DNA of 64,000 nt from Chitinophagaceae bacterium. Lineage in GTDB: Bacteria; Bacteroidota; Bacteroidia; Chitinophagales; Chitinophagaceae. Each line of letters begins with the position of its first letter. The first letter of the stretch is position 1. A program made the position numbers and the translations under genes. A model generated the notes under the pieces. That model saw only the letters and a program-made list of their open reading frames with translations. It was not told where the DNA came from and searched no databases. Below are positions 35,482 to 46,164 of the stretch, piece after piece. The stretch is taken from contig JADJTY010000009.1 of assembly GCA_016710935.1 (NCBI GenBank), positions 248,001 to 312,000 on the forward strand. Reading direction: 5' to 3'.

Positions 35482-35932
35482 ATTTTAATATACTACTCTT
35501 TTGATTTGAAGTTTTGAAGCGGAGAAATTCAATACCAGGCCTACTTTACAACCAGATACTTTTAAATAATTAATTCCCTGAGCCAGGTCTTCATCTGCTA
35601 TACCACCATGTTTTGCCTTTATTTCCACAATCACTTTATCAAATACAACAAAGTCGGCATAAAATTTATGTTTTAAAATTATTTCCTTGTAAGGGACCTG
35701 ATATTCATATTCTCTTCTAAAAAGATAATCATTTAAATTCAACTCGTGTTCCAATGCATCTTTATAAACAATTTCTAAAAACCCGGGGCCTAAAATCTTA
35801 TGTACTTCAATAGCAAGCCCAATTATTTTTTCTGTTTCATCATGCAAAGGATAGTCTATTTGATCATCTTTATATGACATAAGTAAATAAATTTCTTTAT
35901 TTTATTTTCTGTGCTTCCGTGCCGCAGTGGCA
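35442..35932. mobile_element. GxxExxY-carrying inverted-repeat element
   Basis: A 28-base repeat beginning TTGCCACAGAGGCACAGAAG (35442-35469) returns inverted at 35906-35932 with about three mismatches. Between them lies one complete GxxExxY gene and little else. The arm style (CCACA-GAGGCAC-GAAGCACAG) resembles the CCACAAAGGCACAAAGG arms of the array at 58.5 kb. The left arm overlaps the N-terminal codons of the PIG-L gene. Confidence 0.55.
35485..35880 (-). CDS. GxxExxY protein (PD-(D/E)XK-like)
   Basis: The 131-residue protein carries the family motif GFLEIVY in EVHKILGPGFLEIVYKDAL. A second region, YADFVVFDKVIVEIKAKHG, has the Asp...Glu-x-Lys pattern of PD-(D/E)XK nucleases. GxxExxY proteins are small, often multicopy and of unknown function. 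The stop codon is three bases from the PIG-L start codon. It lies between inverted repeats, so it is probably mobile cargo. Confidence 0.85.
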   Translation of the reverse strand: MSYKDDQIDYPLHDETEKIIGLAIEVHKILGPGFLEIVYKDALEHELNLNDYLFRREYEYQVPYKEIILKHKFYADFVVFDKVIVEIKAKHGGIADEDLAQGINYLKVSGCKVGLVLNFSASKLQIKRVVY

Positions 35933-35958
35933 ATATCCATGTTGCAAAGCGACATCAT

Positions 35959-38466
35959 TTAATTCCCAACCAAAAACACTGCGTTCGCCAGCATCATCTT
36001 CCCGTTCTCCCAAAAATTACGGAAGATGGGATCATCTGCAAACAACACCACAGAACCGCTACCCATGGGCAATACACCCAGTACTGTACCATCCTTTATT
36101 TTTTCACGGGTGGCACTACCCACAAAACCAGCCGTTTGATTTTCTTTCTTGATGATGCCTACATTCCATCCGTCTTTCATAAATTCATACATATCGCCAC
36201 TTTGTTTAAGTGAATAATAACTGTTGTCGTATCCAAAAGCCAGCGGATGCGAATTATCCAGCTCTACTTTATAAATAGCACCGGGAATATTATTTATAAT
36301 ACCGTCCCGTTCGCGGTTCTCGTAACGTTTTACATCAGCGTATATATTTTTATCGTCTTTTTTATCGTCTTTCTTTTCTTCATCATCTGCCTTCTTAAGC
36401 TTGATGCCCCAATCAGCTCTTGCAACCTGTGCAGCGGCATTATCCAGCACAATCATTTTTCCACCCTGCTGCACCCACATTTTAATTTCAGCTGCTGCAT
36501 CTTTATCCCTTAAAAATTTATAATTCCCATCTGGCAAGATCAATACATCTATACCTTTTAAAGCACTTCCATCAACTTCCTCAGCGTTAATTAAACTAAC
36601 CGGGTAATTCAATTGCTGCTCAAACCAATGCCACAGTTCGCCTGCAGCATTGGGATTAACACCCCTTCCTGTTAATAACGCTACCGCCGGCTTTTTAATA
36701 AGATGTACCTTATCACTGCCAAAATCAAAGCCGGTATCCATAAAGCCACCGTTTACTATTGTTACAGCTGCATTGTGGGCCTGGGCCAGGTCGGCAATCT
36801 GCTGTAATTTATCTTCATTTCCTTTCTTTAAAATAATGAGGGTCCCTTTTTGAAAAGACCTGCCATTTGCTGTAAATTCTTTTTCGGCAAAGCGCACTTT
36901 AATTTTTGCCTCTAACAGGGTTGCTAAAAACTTTACATCGGCAAACGAATTATAATTTACCAGGTAGCCGTATGCGGTAGCGGGTACCGCTGCATTTTTT
37001 GCAGGATTGCTGTAATTGCCAGGCACCAGTTTTTCCTTTACTGCATAAGTTTGTGCGCCATATACAAAAGGCAGACTCCAGGCAGTAATATCATAGGTAA
37101 CCGAATCGCTCAATTTTGACCGGGGCTCAAATAAAACTTTTATCAATGCCGATTTAGGTTGTAAAGCTGACACTGCCAGGCTGTTTGATGCAGTAAATGT
37201 TTCTTCTTTACCGGTAAAATAATTATAGCCTTTTATAACGGTTCCGCTTACACTGCCATAATTAATGCCGTTCATTTTAAAAAATGAACGCAGCGCTTCA
37301 AGTTTGCCTGCATTGGTTTCTGTGATCACAAAGGTTTTATATTCACCCGTGCCATTGGTAAGCCCTTCATCAAAATATTTTTTGAATTCGATGATGAGTT
37401 TATCCCCATGTTGCGATGCCATTTCAATGGTGCTCATGCTGGTGGTAAAATGATGGGCGATCCTGTCTTTTAAACTAAGCGTATCTCCATCGTTTGTTAC
37501 AACAGCCAAACCGCCCTGGCTATGGCCTGCCTGTTCGTAGGTCATCCCAATGGCGCCATTGTAAGTAGGATACGTATCTCCATAAGCCGGATAAAACAGG
37601 TCGAATATTTCTTTGGTAAAATACAACCAGCCATTGGCATCAAAATACCGGGCATGATTTCTTCCGATGGTAAACTGAAAATCCCTTTGCCATTTGGTGA
37701 TCACTTCGTGAAAAGGTTCTGCGGCCGGTGCGAAATAATAGGGGTTGTTAATTCCCTGCTCATGAAAATCGCAATGTATCTGCGGCATCCAGGCATTATA
37801 TTTTTTAATTCTGCCCTGTGTCTCTACCTGTGTTTGCCAGGCCCAGTCGCGGTTCAGATCAAAATTATAATGGTTCAACCTGCCGCCCGGCCAGGGCTCA
37901 CTGTGTTCCCGGCTGTTGAGATTGGCATTGGCATCTTTGCCCACCATTTGAGTAAACCAGTTTACATAGCGGTCTCTTCCATCAGGATTTAAACAAGGGT
38001 CAATGATAATAACAGTATTCTTTAACCAGCTTTTTGTTTGTGTGTTGGAAGTACTCAACAATTCATACAAGGTCTTCATCGAAACTTCGGAAGAACTGGC
38101 TTCGTTGCCATGTACATTATAACTGAGCCACACAATTGCCGGTGAGGCGGCATCAGCCGGTTTGTCTTTCAACATACCGGTAAGCCGTAAATTATTTTTC
38201 CTGATCTCTTCGATCCTGGACATGTTTTCGGGTGTAGAAACAATGGCCAGCAACAGATCGCGGCCTTCATAGGTTTCGCCGTATTTCTCCAGTTTCATCA
38301 TCTGCGGCATCCATGCTGCCGCCTGGTTGAAATAATTTACAATTTTGTAATGAGGAGTAAATTTGCTTCCAAGGGTATATCCCAGAAATTCATCGGGCGA
38401 TTTTAACTGTGCAAATAAACCGTTGCCTGTAAAAAGCAGCAGCAAAGAAAATAGTCTTATGTTCAT
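35959..38466 (-). CDS. M14 family zinc carboxypeptidase, exported
   Basis: 835 residues with signal peptide MNIRLFSLLLLFTGNGLFAQ. The M14 domain (about 40-370) has the zinc motif HGNEASSSE, the substrate-binding NPDGRDRYVNW and DLNRDW, and the third zinc histidine in HCDFHEQG. The C-terminal third is a flavodoxin/GATase-like domain (VDVLILPDGNYKFLRDKDAA) and a Lys/Asp-rich loop, an architecture frequent in Bacteroidota. It should cleave C-terminal residues or peptidoglycan-type peptides in the periplasm. It is followed by the GxxExxY element. Confidence 0.88.
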   Translation of the reverse strand: MNIRLFSLLLLFTGNGLFAQLKSPDEFLGYTLGSKFTPHYKIVNYFNQAAAWMPQMMKLEKYGETYEGRDLLLAIVSTPENMSRIEEIRKNNLRLTGMLKDKPADAASPAIVWLSYNVHGNEASSSEVSMKTLYELLSTSNTQTKSWLKNTVIIIDPCLNPDGRDRYVNWFTQMVGKDANANLNSREHSEPWPGGRLNHYNFDLNRDWAWQTQVETQGRIKKYNAWMPQIHCDFHEQGINNPYYFAPAAEPFHEVITKWQRDFQFTIGRNHARYFDANGWLYFTKEIFDLFYPAYGDTYPTYNGAIGMTYEQAGHSQGGLAVVTNDGDTLSLKDRIAHHFTTSMSTIEMASQHGDKLIIEFKKYFDEGLTNGTGEYKTFVITETNAGKLEALRSFFKMNGINYGSVSGTVIKGYNYFTGKEETFTASNSLAVSALQPKSALIKVLFEPRSKLSDSVTYDITAWSLPFVYGAQTYAVKEKLVPGNYSNPAKNAAVPATAYGYLVNYNSFADVKFLATLLEAKIKVRFAEKEFTANGRSFQKGTLIILKKGNEDKLQQIADLAQAHNAAVTIVNGGFMDTGFDFGSDKVHLIKKPAVALLTGRGVNPNAAGELWHWFEQQLNYPVSLINAEEVDGSALKGIDVLILPDGNYKFLRDKDAAAEIKMWVQQGGKMIVLDNAAAQVARADWGIKLKKADDEEKKDDKKDDKNIYADVKRYENRERDGIINNIPGAIYKVELDNSHPLAFGYDNSYYSLKQSGDMYEFMKDGWNVGIIKKENQTAGFVGSATREKIKDGTVLGVLPMGSGSVVLFADDPIFRNFWENGKMMLANAVFLVGN

Positions 38467-38673
38467 TTTGTGATGTTGGTTCTGTTAAATATTTAAATTT
38501 CAGCAAATATGGTAATTAATAAGCTGAAATATAAGTGAAAATAAAGAAAGCAACCGACTTGCACCTTCCACTTATCCATTATTTAAAAATCAGTCTTTAG
38601 CTTCAGATAACAAAACTGTCAACCGATTTAGCATATCTGCCTTTAATCAGGTAAATTCGGTAAAAAATATATC

Positions 38674-40403
38674 ATGCGGTTTACTAAACTATTTTTTACT
38701 CCCCTTCTTCTTTTGCTTGCCGGCATTACAATCTGCACCCAGGCACAAAAGATAGACAGCAGGAATTATTCAATTCAAAAAAATATAAACTGCAGCAAAG
38801 GAGCGGTTGTTTCTGCCCATCCGTTGGCCAGTATGGTGGGCTTATCTATCTTAAAAAAGGGAGGCAATGCTGTTGATGCAGCCATTGCCACGCAACTGGC
38901 TTTGGCTGTTGTATATCCTGGTGCCGGTAATATTGGTGGCGGCGGTTTTATGGTGGCGCATTTAAAAAACGGGCAGAACATAACGTTGGATTATCGTGAA
39001 AAAGCTCCGGCCAAAGCCAGCCGTGATATGTACCTGGATACAGCCGGTAACCCGGTAAAGAATTTGTCGCTGGACGGACATTTGGCCGCAGGCGTACCCG
39101 GCACAGTTGCCGGATTATTTGCCAGTATGAAATATGCAAAACTGCCATTTAAAATATTGATACAACCCGCTATTGAACTGGCCGAAAAAGGGTTTGCCCT
39201 AACAGCTTCACAGGCTGCATCATTCAACTATATGAAAAAAGAATTTCTGGCATTGAATACAACTACAGTTGCATTTGTAAAAGAAACCGAATGGAAGGCT
39301 GGTGATATTTTGGTACAAAAAGACCTGGCCAACACTTTAAAACGAATCCGTGATAACGGACAAAAAGGATTTTATGAAGGAGAAACTGCCAGGCTTATTG
39401 TTGCAGAAATGGAGAAAGGAAAAGGCCTTCCAAAGGAATTATTTCTTTAGATGATCTTAAAGCATACCAGGCTAAAGAAAGAACAGCACTTGATTTTAAT
39501 TACAAAGGTTACCAGGTCATTACCATGCCCCTGCCCAGCAGCGGCGGTATTATTATACAACAAATGCTGAAGATGATTGAAAGCAGAAATATAGCAGACA
39601 TGCAATTTCAGACAGCGGCATCGGTGCAGCTGATGACCGAAGTGGAACGCAGGGCCTATGCCGACCGTGGCGAATTTTTAGGCGACCCCGATTTTGTAAA
39701 AGTGCCGGTAAAAACAATGGTAAGCGAAGCGTATTTAAATGAACGCATGAAAGATTATGAACCCGGCAAAGCAGGCAACAGCAAGACAACTACTGCAGGC
39801 ATGATAAAGGAAAGCGAAGAAACCACCCATTTAAGTGTGCTGGATATTTATGGCAATGCTGTATCGGTAACCACTACTTTAAATGGAGGTTATGGCAGCC
39901 GCACGGTTGTTGGCGGAGCAGGTTTTTTGCTGAATAACGAGATGGATGATTTTAGCGTAAAGCCTGGCTCACCAAATATGTATGGCGCCATTGGTAACGC
40001 AAAAAATGCCATTACGCCCGGTAAAAGAATGTTAAGCAGTATGACGCCCACCATTGTTTTAAAAAACGGTCAACCTTACCTGGTTGTAGGCACACCCGGC
40101 GGCACTACCATTCCAACCAGCGTTTTTCAGGCACTGGTAAATGTGCTGGAATTTAACATGAGCCCCAATGATGCCATTAACAGTCCTATGTTTCATCACC
40201 AGTGGCTGCCTGATTGGGTTTCGGTTGAAAAAGATTTTCCGGAAACTGTAAAAAAACAACTGGAGGCAATGGGATACACCCTTAAACCCAGGGGTGCCTG
40301 GAGCAGGTTGGAGATCATACAGATCAAAAGAACTTCATCTTCTAAAACCACTATTATTGCCGTTGGCGATAAAAGAGGTGATGATGATGCCAGGGGGTAT
40401 TAG
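38674..40403 (+). pseudogene. ggt: Gamma-glutamyltransferase, frameshifted
   Basis: Gamma-glutamyltransferases hydrolyse glutathione and other gamma-glutamyl compounds in the periplasm and mature by self-cleavage. The N-terminal frame has a signal peptide (LLLLLAGITICTQAQ) and GGNAVDAAIATQLALAVVYPGAGNIGGGGF. It stops at 39450 after an indel near 39421-39436 (AAAGGCCTTCCAAAGG), while the next frame continues GIISLDDLKAYQAKERTALDF through PLPSSGGI, the catalytic threonine in TTHLSV, and GTPGGTTIPTSVFQ. Both halves are otherwise complete, so sequencing error or a very recent mutation is likely. A G+A-rich word repeat follows the stop. Confidence 0.85.
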
Positions 40404-40463
40404 GGAGGAGGATGTTAGGAGGCGGGAGTTATTAGTTTTTAGTTATGCTACAACCCTTTTATT

Positions 40464-40994
40464 ATGAATTTGGAAAACGAATTTTTAAAAAGTGCAGTTA
40501 AACGGTTAGCTTATTACAAGGAACTGGGTGATAAAACATTTGCTCAACTCAAAGAAGAAGATTTTCATTTTACACCCAATGCCGAAAGCAACAGCATTGC
40601 CCTCATCATACAACATATGGCCGGCAATATGCTTAGCCGCTGGACCGGTTTTTTAACCACCGATGGCGAAAAAGAATGGCGAAACCGGGATACGGAATTT
40701 GAAGAACAACATTTAACAAAGGCGGAACTGATAATTTTATGGCAGAAAGGCTGGGATTGTTTATTTAACAGCTTACACACGTTAACTGAAGAAGACCTGC
40801 TGAAAACAATTTACATACGCAGCGAAGGATTACTGGTAATAGATGCCATCAACCGGCAAATGGCGCATTATCCCTATCATGTGGGGCAAATCATCTACCT
40901 GGCAAAAGTCATTAAAAATGAAGATTGGCAAAATCTTTCTATAGCAAAAGGGCATTCCAATCAGTTTAATAAGCAAATGCATACAAAACCCTGA
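40464..40994 (+). CDS. DinB-superfamily protein (DUF1572)
   Basis: 176 residues forming a four-helix bundle of the DinB/DUF1572 type. Three putative metal-binding histidines are seen in IIQHMAGN and MAHYPYHVGQI. Members include metal-dependent thiol transferases but most have no known reaction. It starts 60 bases after ggt and may be cotranscribed with it. Confidence 0.82.
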   Translation: MNLENEFLKSAVKRLAYYKELGDKTFAQLKEEDFHFTPNAESNSIALIIQHMAGNMLSRWTGFLTTDGEKEWRNRDTEFEEQHLTKAELIILWQKGWDCLFNSLHTLTEEDLLKTIYIRSEGLLVIDAINRQMAHYPYHVGQIIYLAKVIKNEDWQNLSIAKGHSNQFNKQMHTKP

Positions 40995-41123
40995 TTGTTG
41001 CTGATTTTTACCTGTAAATTTTATTTAAAGTTTGGTATCGTATTTGCCTTTACAAGGCCGATTAACTATTTTTACAACTAATACTCAACTCTGCACAAAC
41101 TTGTAAACATATTAAAATGGTTT

Positions 41124-44100
41124 TTGCTTACCCTGCTTTTTTGGGTGGCACTTGCTGCCATCTTTGTATATGTATTGCCTTATTCCAATATCCTGTTTGT
41201 GGTTTGCCTGCTTGCATGGGCACTGTTTTGGGGTATATTGTTTAAAAAGGCAAAGTACCAGATCAGTTTTTTCCTGATCCTATTCCTGATAATGCTGTCA
41301 ACCTGGGGTTTATTGCAAACAACCCGGGTACAAAACTGGCTGGTGACCAACGTTTCCCGAACCTTGTCAAAAGAATTAAAAACAAAAGTAGAAGTAAAGC
41401 ATGTGGAATTCAGCCTGTTTAACAAGATGCTGGTTGAAGGTGTTTTACTTGAAGATAAAAAGAAAGACACCCTTCTGTATGCAGGTACTTTAAAAGTTAA
41501 TATTTCCGATTGGTTCTTCTTTAAAGATAAACCGGTGCTCAATTATATTGGTCTTTCCGATGCACTGGTAAACATGAACCGTACCGATTCGGTTTGGAAC
41601 TACCAGTTTCTGATTGATTATTTTGCAGCCCCCAAAAAAACGGGCAGCAATAAAAATAATTTACAACTTGATCTTAAAATCCTGGATCTTAACAACATAG
41701 TTTTTAACCGGGTTGATGGATGGTTAGGCCAGGATATGAAAGGCTCTTTAAAAAAAATGTACCTGGTCACCGATGAAGTTGATCTTTCCAAAAGGATCAT
41801 AGCCATTAAACAGATCGATATTGAGCGCCCTGTTTTTGGCTTGTATGATTACACAGGCAAAAAACCAGATATCACCATCCCCGGCGCTGTTAAAGCAAAG
41901 ATCACCACGCCGGGGCAATTACAATGGAACCCCGATGGCTGGCAACTTAGTATTGCTGAATTGATTGTAAAAGACGGAACTTTTATCAACGAAAAAGAAA
42001 CCGAACGCGCTGCTTATACCGATCATTTCGACGGACAACACATACGCTTCTCCGTTATCAATGGAAAACTCAGCAATATCCTTTTTGCAAAAGATACTAT
42101 ATCTGCTAAGGTTGACCTGTCGGCCCATGAAAAAAGCGGATTTAAAGTGAAGCAAATGCTTGCTTCCATGAAAATTACGCCCGACATGATGGAGTTTAAA
42201 GACCTCAGCATTTTAACAGATAAAAGCAGGATCGGTAATTATTATGTGATGCGGTACGAAAATTTTAATGCCGACATGAGCGATTTTTTACATCGTGTAA
42301 AACTGGAAGCATTTTTTGATAACAGTAAGATACACAGTGATGACATAGCCCATTTTGCACCCACCCTAAAAACCTGGAAACGGCTGATCTATTTTAACGG
42401 GAGTGGAAAAGGAACCATTGATAACATGGCCGCCAGCAGGTTCACCTTAAAAACAGATAACAGCATTATTAACGGCGATATCACTTTAAAAGGGTTGCCG
42501 GATATTAACAATACATTCATCAATTTTAAATCAACCGGTTCGCAAACAAATTACAAAGATATTGTGGCGGTTGTGCCTTCCTTAAAAGGCGCAGGCTTAA
42601 GCCAGCTGTACAGTTTGGGCAATATTCGTTTTAAAGGCAACTATACGGGTTTTATCAATGACTTTGTTGCTTATGGCGATATCAATACCGCCCTGGGTAA
42701 TTTAAACGCCGATCTGAATATGAAATTGCCCACCGGAAAAGTGCCGTCTTATTCCGGTAAGATCTCTTCTGCAGGATTTAACCTGGGCAGGCTCATCAAC
42801 AACAACCAACTAGGAAATATTGCATTAAATGGTAAGGTTAAAGGATCGGGGTTTACCGCAAACACCCTTAATGTAGATTTTGATGGAAAGATCCGTCAGG
42901 TCTCCTTTTCAGGCTACAACTATCAAAATATAACACTGAACGGAAAATTTGTAAAAACCTTATTTACAGGCCAGGCAGATATTGATGACCCCAATTTAAA
43001 GGTCGTTAACCTTAATGGTTCGTTGAATTTGCTGGGAGACAGTACTAAATTTAGTTTTACTGCCGATCTGCAAAGAGCAAACCTGCAGCAACTCCATATA
43101 ACGAAGGGGGCATTTACTTTATCGGGTATTTTAAACCTCGATTTTAAAGGCAATAACATTGATAATTTTTTGGGAACCGCAAAAATGTATAACGCAACCC
43201 TTTTGCATGATACCACGCAGTTGTCATTCGATTACCTTACCCTTAATTCATTTATGGACAGCGGCAGAAAAACGCTCTCTGTTCAAAGCAATGAAGTGGA
43301 GGGTAACATAACCGGCCGGTTTAAAATACTGGAACTGCCCGATGCATTCAGTGTTTTTCTTAACCGCTATTATCCCTCTTATTTCAAAGATCCCGGTTAT
43401 AATATAGGCGACCAGGATTTTTCCTTCCTGATAAAAACAAGAGCCGTTAATGATTATGTACAACTGTTTGAAAACCGTTTAAGCGGATTTGACAATTCCG
43501 TTTTTTCCGGTAACCTCCGGCTTGCACTAAATGAATTCAATATCAATGCATCGGTACCGCAGTTCAGTTATGATGGCAAAAGTTTTGAAAGTATAGAATT
43601 ATCCGGTAAAGGAAACCGCGATAGCCTGAATACGATTGTAACAGTAAGAGAATTTTCCGTGTCTGATAGCCTGCATTTTCCCAATACAAAATTCATTTTA
43701 AGTTCCAGCAACGATATTTCAACTATTCAGTTATCAACCAGTGCCAGTAAAACCATCAGCGATGCACAGTTAAATGCAAGGGTGCAAACATTTACTGATG
43801 GGGTTAAGATCAATTTTGCGCCATCGTCATTTATATTGAACGACAAAAAATGGAGCCTGGCTAAAGACGGCGAAATAACACTGCGTAGATCTGTTATTCA
43901 GGCAACCGATGTACGCTTTACGCAAGGCAACCAGGAGATCATTATTTCTACCGAACCGGATGAACAGAGTGGCAAAGCAAACCTGGTGGCCAAACTAAAA
44001 ACAGTAAACATCAATGATTTTACGTCGCTTATTTTAAAACAACCGAGGCTGGAAGGTATTTTAACGGGAACGCTTAAACTAAAAGACCCCTTTGGAAAAC

Positions 44101-45968
44101 AGATCATAGAATTTGATGCAGAAGCAGCAGATTTCAGGCTGGATAATAAAGAGATAGGCACGGTAAAAATAAAAGGGGATGTGAACACAACAACGGGGCT
44201 TATAACTGCAAAAGGGAAAGCTGACAATGATAAGAACAAATTTGACATCGATGGTACCTATAACTACAAAGATTCGGTTGTTAATAAAATGAATTTTGCA
44301 CTACGTGCAGAAAAATTCGACATCAGCATTTTAAATAATTACCTGGGTGGTATTTTCAGCGAAATAAAAGGAGACATCAACACACAAAATCTGCGGGTTT
44401 ACAGCGGCGCAGACCATAATTATGTTACCGGTACGGTGAATATTACTGAAGGTGAATTGAAAATAATTTATACCCAGGTGAAATATAAATTCACCAGGGA
44501 AACCATCATATTTAATGAGGATGAAATTGATTTTGGCATGTTGCAATTAAGAGATACGTTGAATAATACCGGTACCGCCAGTGGTAAATTACACCACGAA
44601 TTTTTTGATGATTTTGGTTTTGAAAACATTCGCTTTGAAACAGGAAAAATGCTTTTACTGAATACAGCCAGTAAAGATAACAGCCAGTTTTATGGTAAGG
44701 TTATAGGCAGGGCATTGATGACTTTAAATGGCCCTGTAACTGATATGCGTATGAATATAAACGGCGAACCGTCTGCTGTTGACAGCAGCCATATTTATAT
44801 CCCCACCGGCAGCAGCAGCCAGGAATTTGGGAAGATCGATTACATTGATTTTATTGAGTACGGTAGCAAGATGGATGATGAATACAAAGGTAAAAAGGAA
44901 TCTAATTTTCTGGTGAGCATGAATTTAAAAGCAAACCCGGCCTGTAAAATTGATGTGATCCTGGATGAAACAACCGGCGATGTGATCAAGGGCCGTGGTA
45001 ATGGGTTATTGAATATAACTGTTGGCAGTAAAGAGCCATTAAGCATCAGGGGCCGTTATGATATTACCAACGGCGAATACAAATTTAATTTTCAAACAAT
45101 CATGCAGAAATATTTCAACATCATGGATGGCTCTTCAATTACCTGGAATGGAGATCCGTACCTGGCGCAAATAAATATCAATGCAGAATATGTTGCAAAA
45201 AATGTTGACCTGAGTAATTTAAGTTCAACAACCAAACAAAAACAAAATGTTACCATTATTGCACGCATGTCGGGTGTACTGAATAAACCTATCATCAAAT
45301 TCGAATTCCGCCTGCCGGCAACCAGTGAGGTAAGCAGAGATTTTTTTGTGTTAAACAAATTAGAGGCACTTAAAAATGATGAAAATGAAATGAACAAGCA
45401 GGTAGCCAGCCTGTTGATCTTTAACAGTTTTATTTCTACCAATGAAAACCAGGGGTTTGTTACCGGCGGAAATACGATCGGTATAGCCACCAGTACCATT
45501 GGCGGTATCGTTTCGGCCTGGTTAACCAGTCTTTTTAATAAAGAACTGGAGAAGGCAACCAATGGGGTTGTTTCTACCTATTTTGATATCAGTTCCAGCC
45601 TGGACCTGCAAAGCAGGGCTGCCCTTTTACAGGCTAATTTAAGTGCCGGTTTAAAACTGGTGTTAACCAGCAGGCTGGTAGTATTAATAGGTGGTACACT
45701 CGACTACAATAATCCTTACGCCCAGTTGAATAAAAAGGGTTTATTAACACCTGATATTAATATAGAATGGTCGCTGAATAAAGATGGTTCTTTAAAAGTA
45801 ATTGGCTTTAACCGCACCAGTGTTGATCTTACCCAGGGGCAAAGAAACCGCTCGGGTATTAAACTATCTTACCGGAAGGATTTTGACAGGCTATCAGAGA
45901 TTTTTGCCCCCAGCGAAGAGAAAAAAAGAAGAAGGCAATTGAGATTGGAAGCGAAGCAGAAAGGATGA
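41124..45968 (+). CDS. TamB-like translocation/assembly protein
   Basis: About 1,614 residues. Two N-terminal hydrophobic segments (about 3-30 and 32-62) anchor it in the inner membrane. A long beta-helical region of repeated amphipathic strands follows, and the C-terminal TamB (DUF490) domain covers about the last 400 residues. TamB-type proteins bridge inner and outer membrane and move lipids or help insert outer-membrane proteins. No ATG is available near the start: the frame is open from 41082 and the TTG at 41124 or CTG at 41091 must be used. ATG 41117 is out of frame, so a small error there is possible. Confidence 0.85.
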   Translation: MLTLLFWVALAAIFVYVLPYSNILFVVCLLAWALFWGILFKKAKYQISFFLILFLIMLSTWGLLQTTRVQNWLVTNVSRTLSKELKTKVEVKHVEFSLFNKMLVEGVLLEDKKKDTLLYAGTLKVNISDWFFFKDKPVLNYIGLSDALVNMNRTDSVWNYQFLIDYFAAPKKTGSNKNNLQLDLKILDLNNIVFNRVDGWLGQDMKGSLKKMYLVTDEVDLSKRIIAIKQIDIERPVFGLYDYTGKKPDITIPGAVKAKITTPGQLQWNPDGWQLSIAELIVKDGTFINEKETERAAYTDHFDGQHIRFSVINGKLSNILFAKDTISAKVDLSAHEKSGFKVKQMLASMKITPDMMEFKDLSILTDKSRIGNYYVMRYENFNADMSDFLHRVKLEAFFDNSKIHSDDIAHFAPTLKTWKRLIYFNGSGKGTIDNMAASRFTLKTDNSIINGDITLKGLPDINNTFINFKSTGSQTNYKDIVAVVPSLKGAGLSQLYSLGNIRFKGNYTGFINDFVAYGDINTALGNLNADLNMKLPTGKVPSYSGKISSAGFNLGRLINNNQLGNIALNGKVKGSGFTANTLNVDFDGKIRQVSFSGYNYQNITLNGKFVKTLFTGQADIDDPNLKVVNLNGSLNLLGDSTKFSFTADLQRANLQQLHITKGAFTLSGILNLDFKGNNIDNFLGTAKMYNATLLHDTTQLSFDYLTLNSFMDSGRKTLSVQSNEVEGNITGRFKILELPDAFSVFLNRYYPSYFKDPGYNIGDQDFSFLIKTRAVNDYVQLFENRLSGFDNSVFSGNLRLALNEFNINASVPQFSYDGKSFESIELSGKGNRDSLNTIVTVREFSVSDSLHFPNTKFILSSSNDISTIQLSTSASKTISDAQLNARVQTFTDGVKINFAPSSFILNDKKWSLAKDGEITLRRSVIQATDVRFTQGNQEIIISTEPDEQSGKANLVAKLKTVNINDFTSLILKQPRLEGILTGTLKLKDPFGKQIIEFDAEAADFRLDNKEIGTVKIKGDVNTTTGLITAKGKADNDKNKFDIDGTYNYKDSVVNKMNFALRAEKFDISILNNYLGGIFSEIKGDINTQNLRVYSGADHNYVTGTVNITEGELKIIYTQVKYKFTRETIIFNEDEIDFGMLQLRDTLNNTGTASGKLHHEFFDDFGFENIRFETGKMLLLNTASKDNSQFYGKVIGRALMTLNGPVTDMRMNINGEPSAVDSSHIYIPTGSSSQEFGKIDYIDFIEYGSKMDDEYKGKKESNFLVSMNLKANPACKIDVILDETTGDVIKGRGNGLLNITVGSKEPLSIRGRYDITNGEYKFNFQTIMQKYFNIMDGSSITWNGDPYLAQININAEYVAKNVDLSNLSSTTKQKQNVTIIARMSGVLNKPIIKFEFRLPATSEVSRDFFVLNKLEALKNDENEMNKQVASLLIFNSFISTNENQGFVTGGNTIGIATSTIGGIVSAWLTSLFNKELEKATNGVVSTYFDISSSLDLQSRAALLQANLSAGLKLVLTSRLVVLIGGTLDYNNPYAQLNKKGLLTPDINIEWSLNKDGSLKVIGFNRTSVDLTQGQRNRSGIKLSYRKDFDRLSEIFAPSEEKKRRRQLRLEAKQKG

Positions 45969-46126
45969 GTTCGGAGACGGGAGTTCGGAGGCGGGAGTTC
46001 GGAGGCGGGAGACGGGAGGCGGGAGACGGGAGGCGGGAGGCGGGAGACGGGAGGCGGGAGGCGGGAGACAGGAGGCAGGAGGCCGGAGTCTGTAGTCAGT
46101 AGTCAGTAGTCAGTAGTCTAGAATGG
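45968..46126. repeat. GGAGGCGGGAGACGGGAGGC word array
   Basis: About 125 bases of imperfect 7-9-base G+A-rich words (GTTCGGAG, GCGGGAGAC, GGGAGGC) continue into TAGTCAGTAGTCAGTAGTC words. The array follows the TamB stop codon directly. A mirror-strand set (CCAGACTCCAGTCTCCAGAC, CTCCCGCCTCCCGCC) follows at 46165-46245. Confidence 0.6.
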
Positions 46127-46164
46127 TGAATAATATGCAAGTTGTATACTTTAGAATGCTCCTG

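Noticed and set aside
41117..41123. ATG 41117 as TamB start
   Set aside because: It is in a different frame from the TamB protein; it could only serve if an indel exists nearby.
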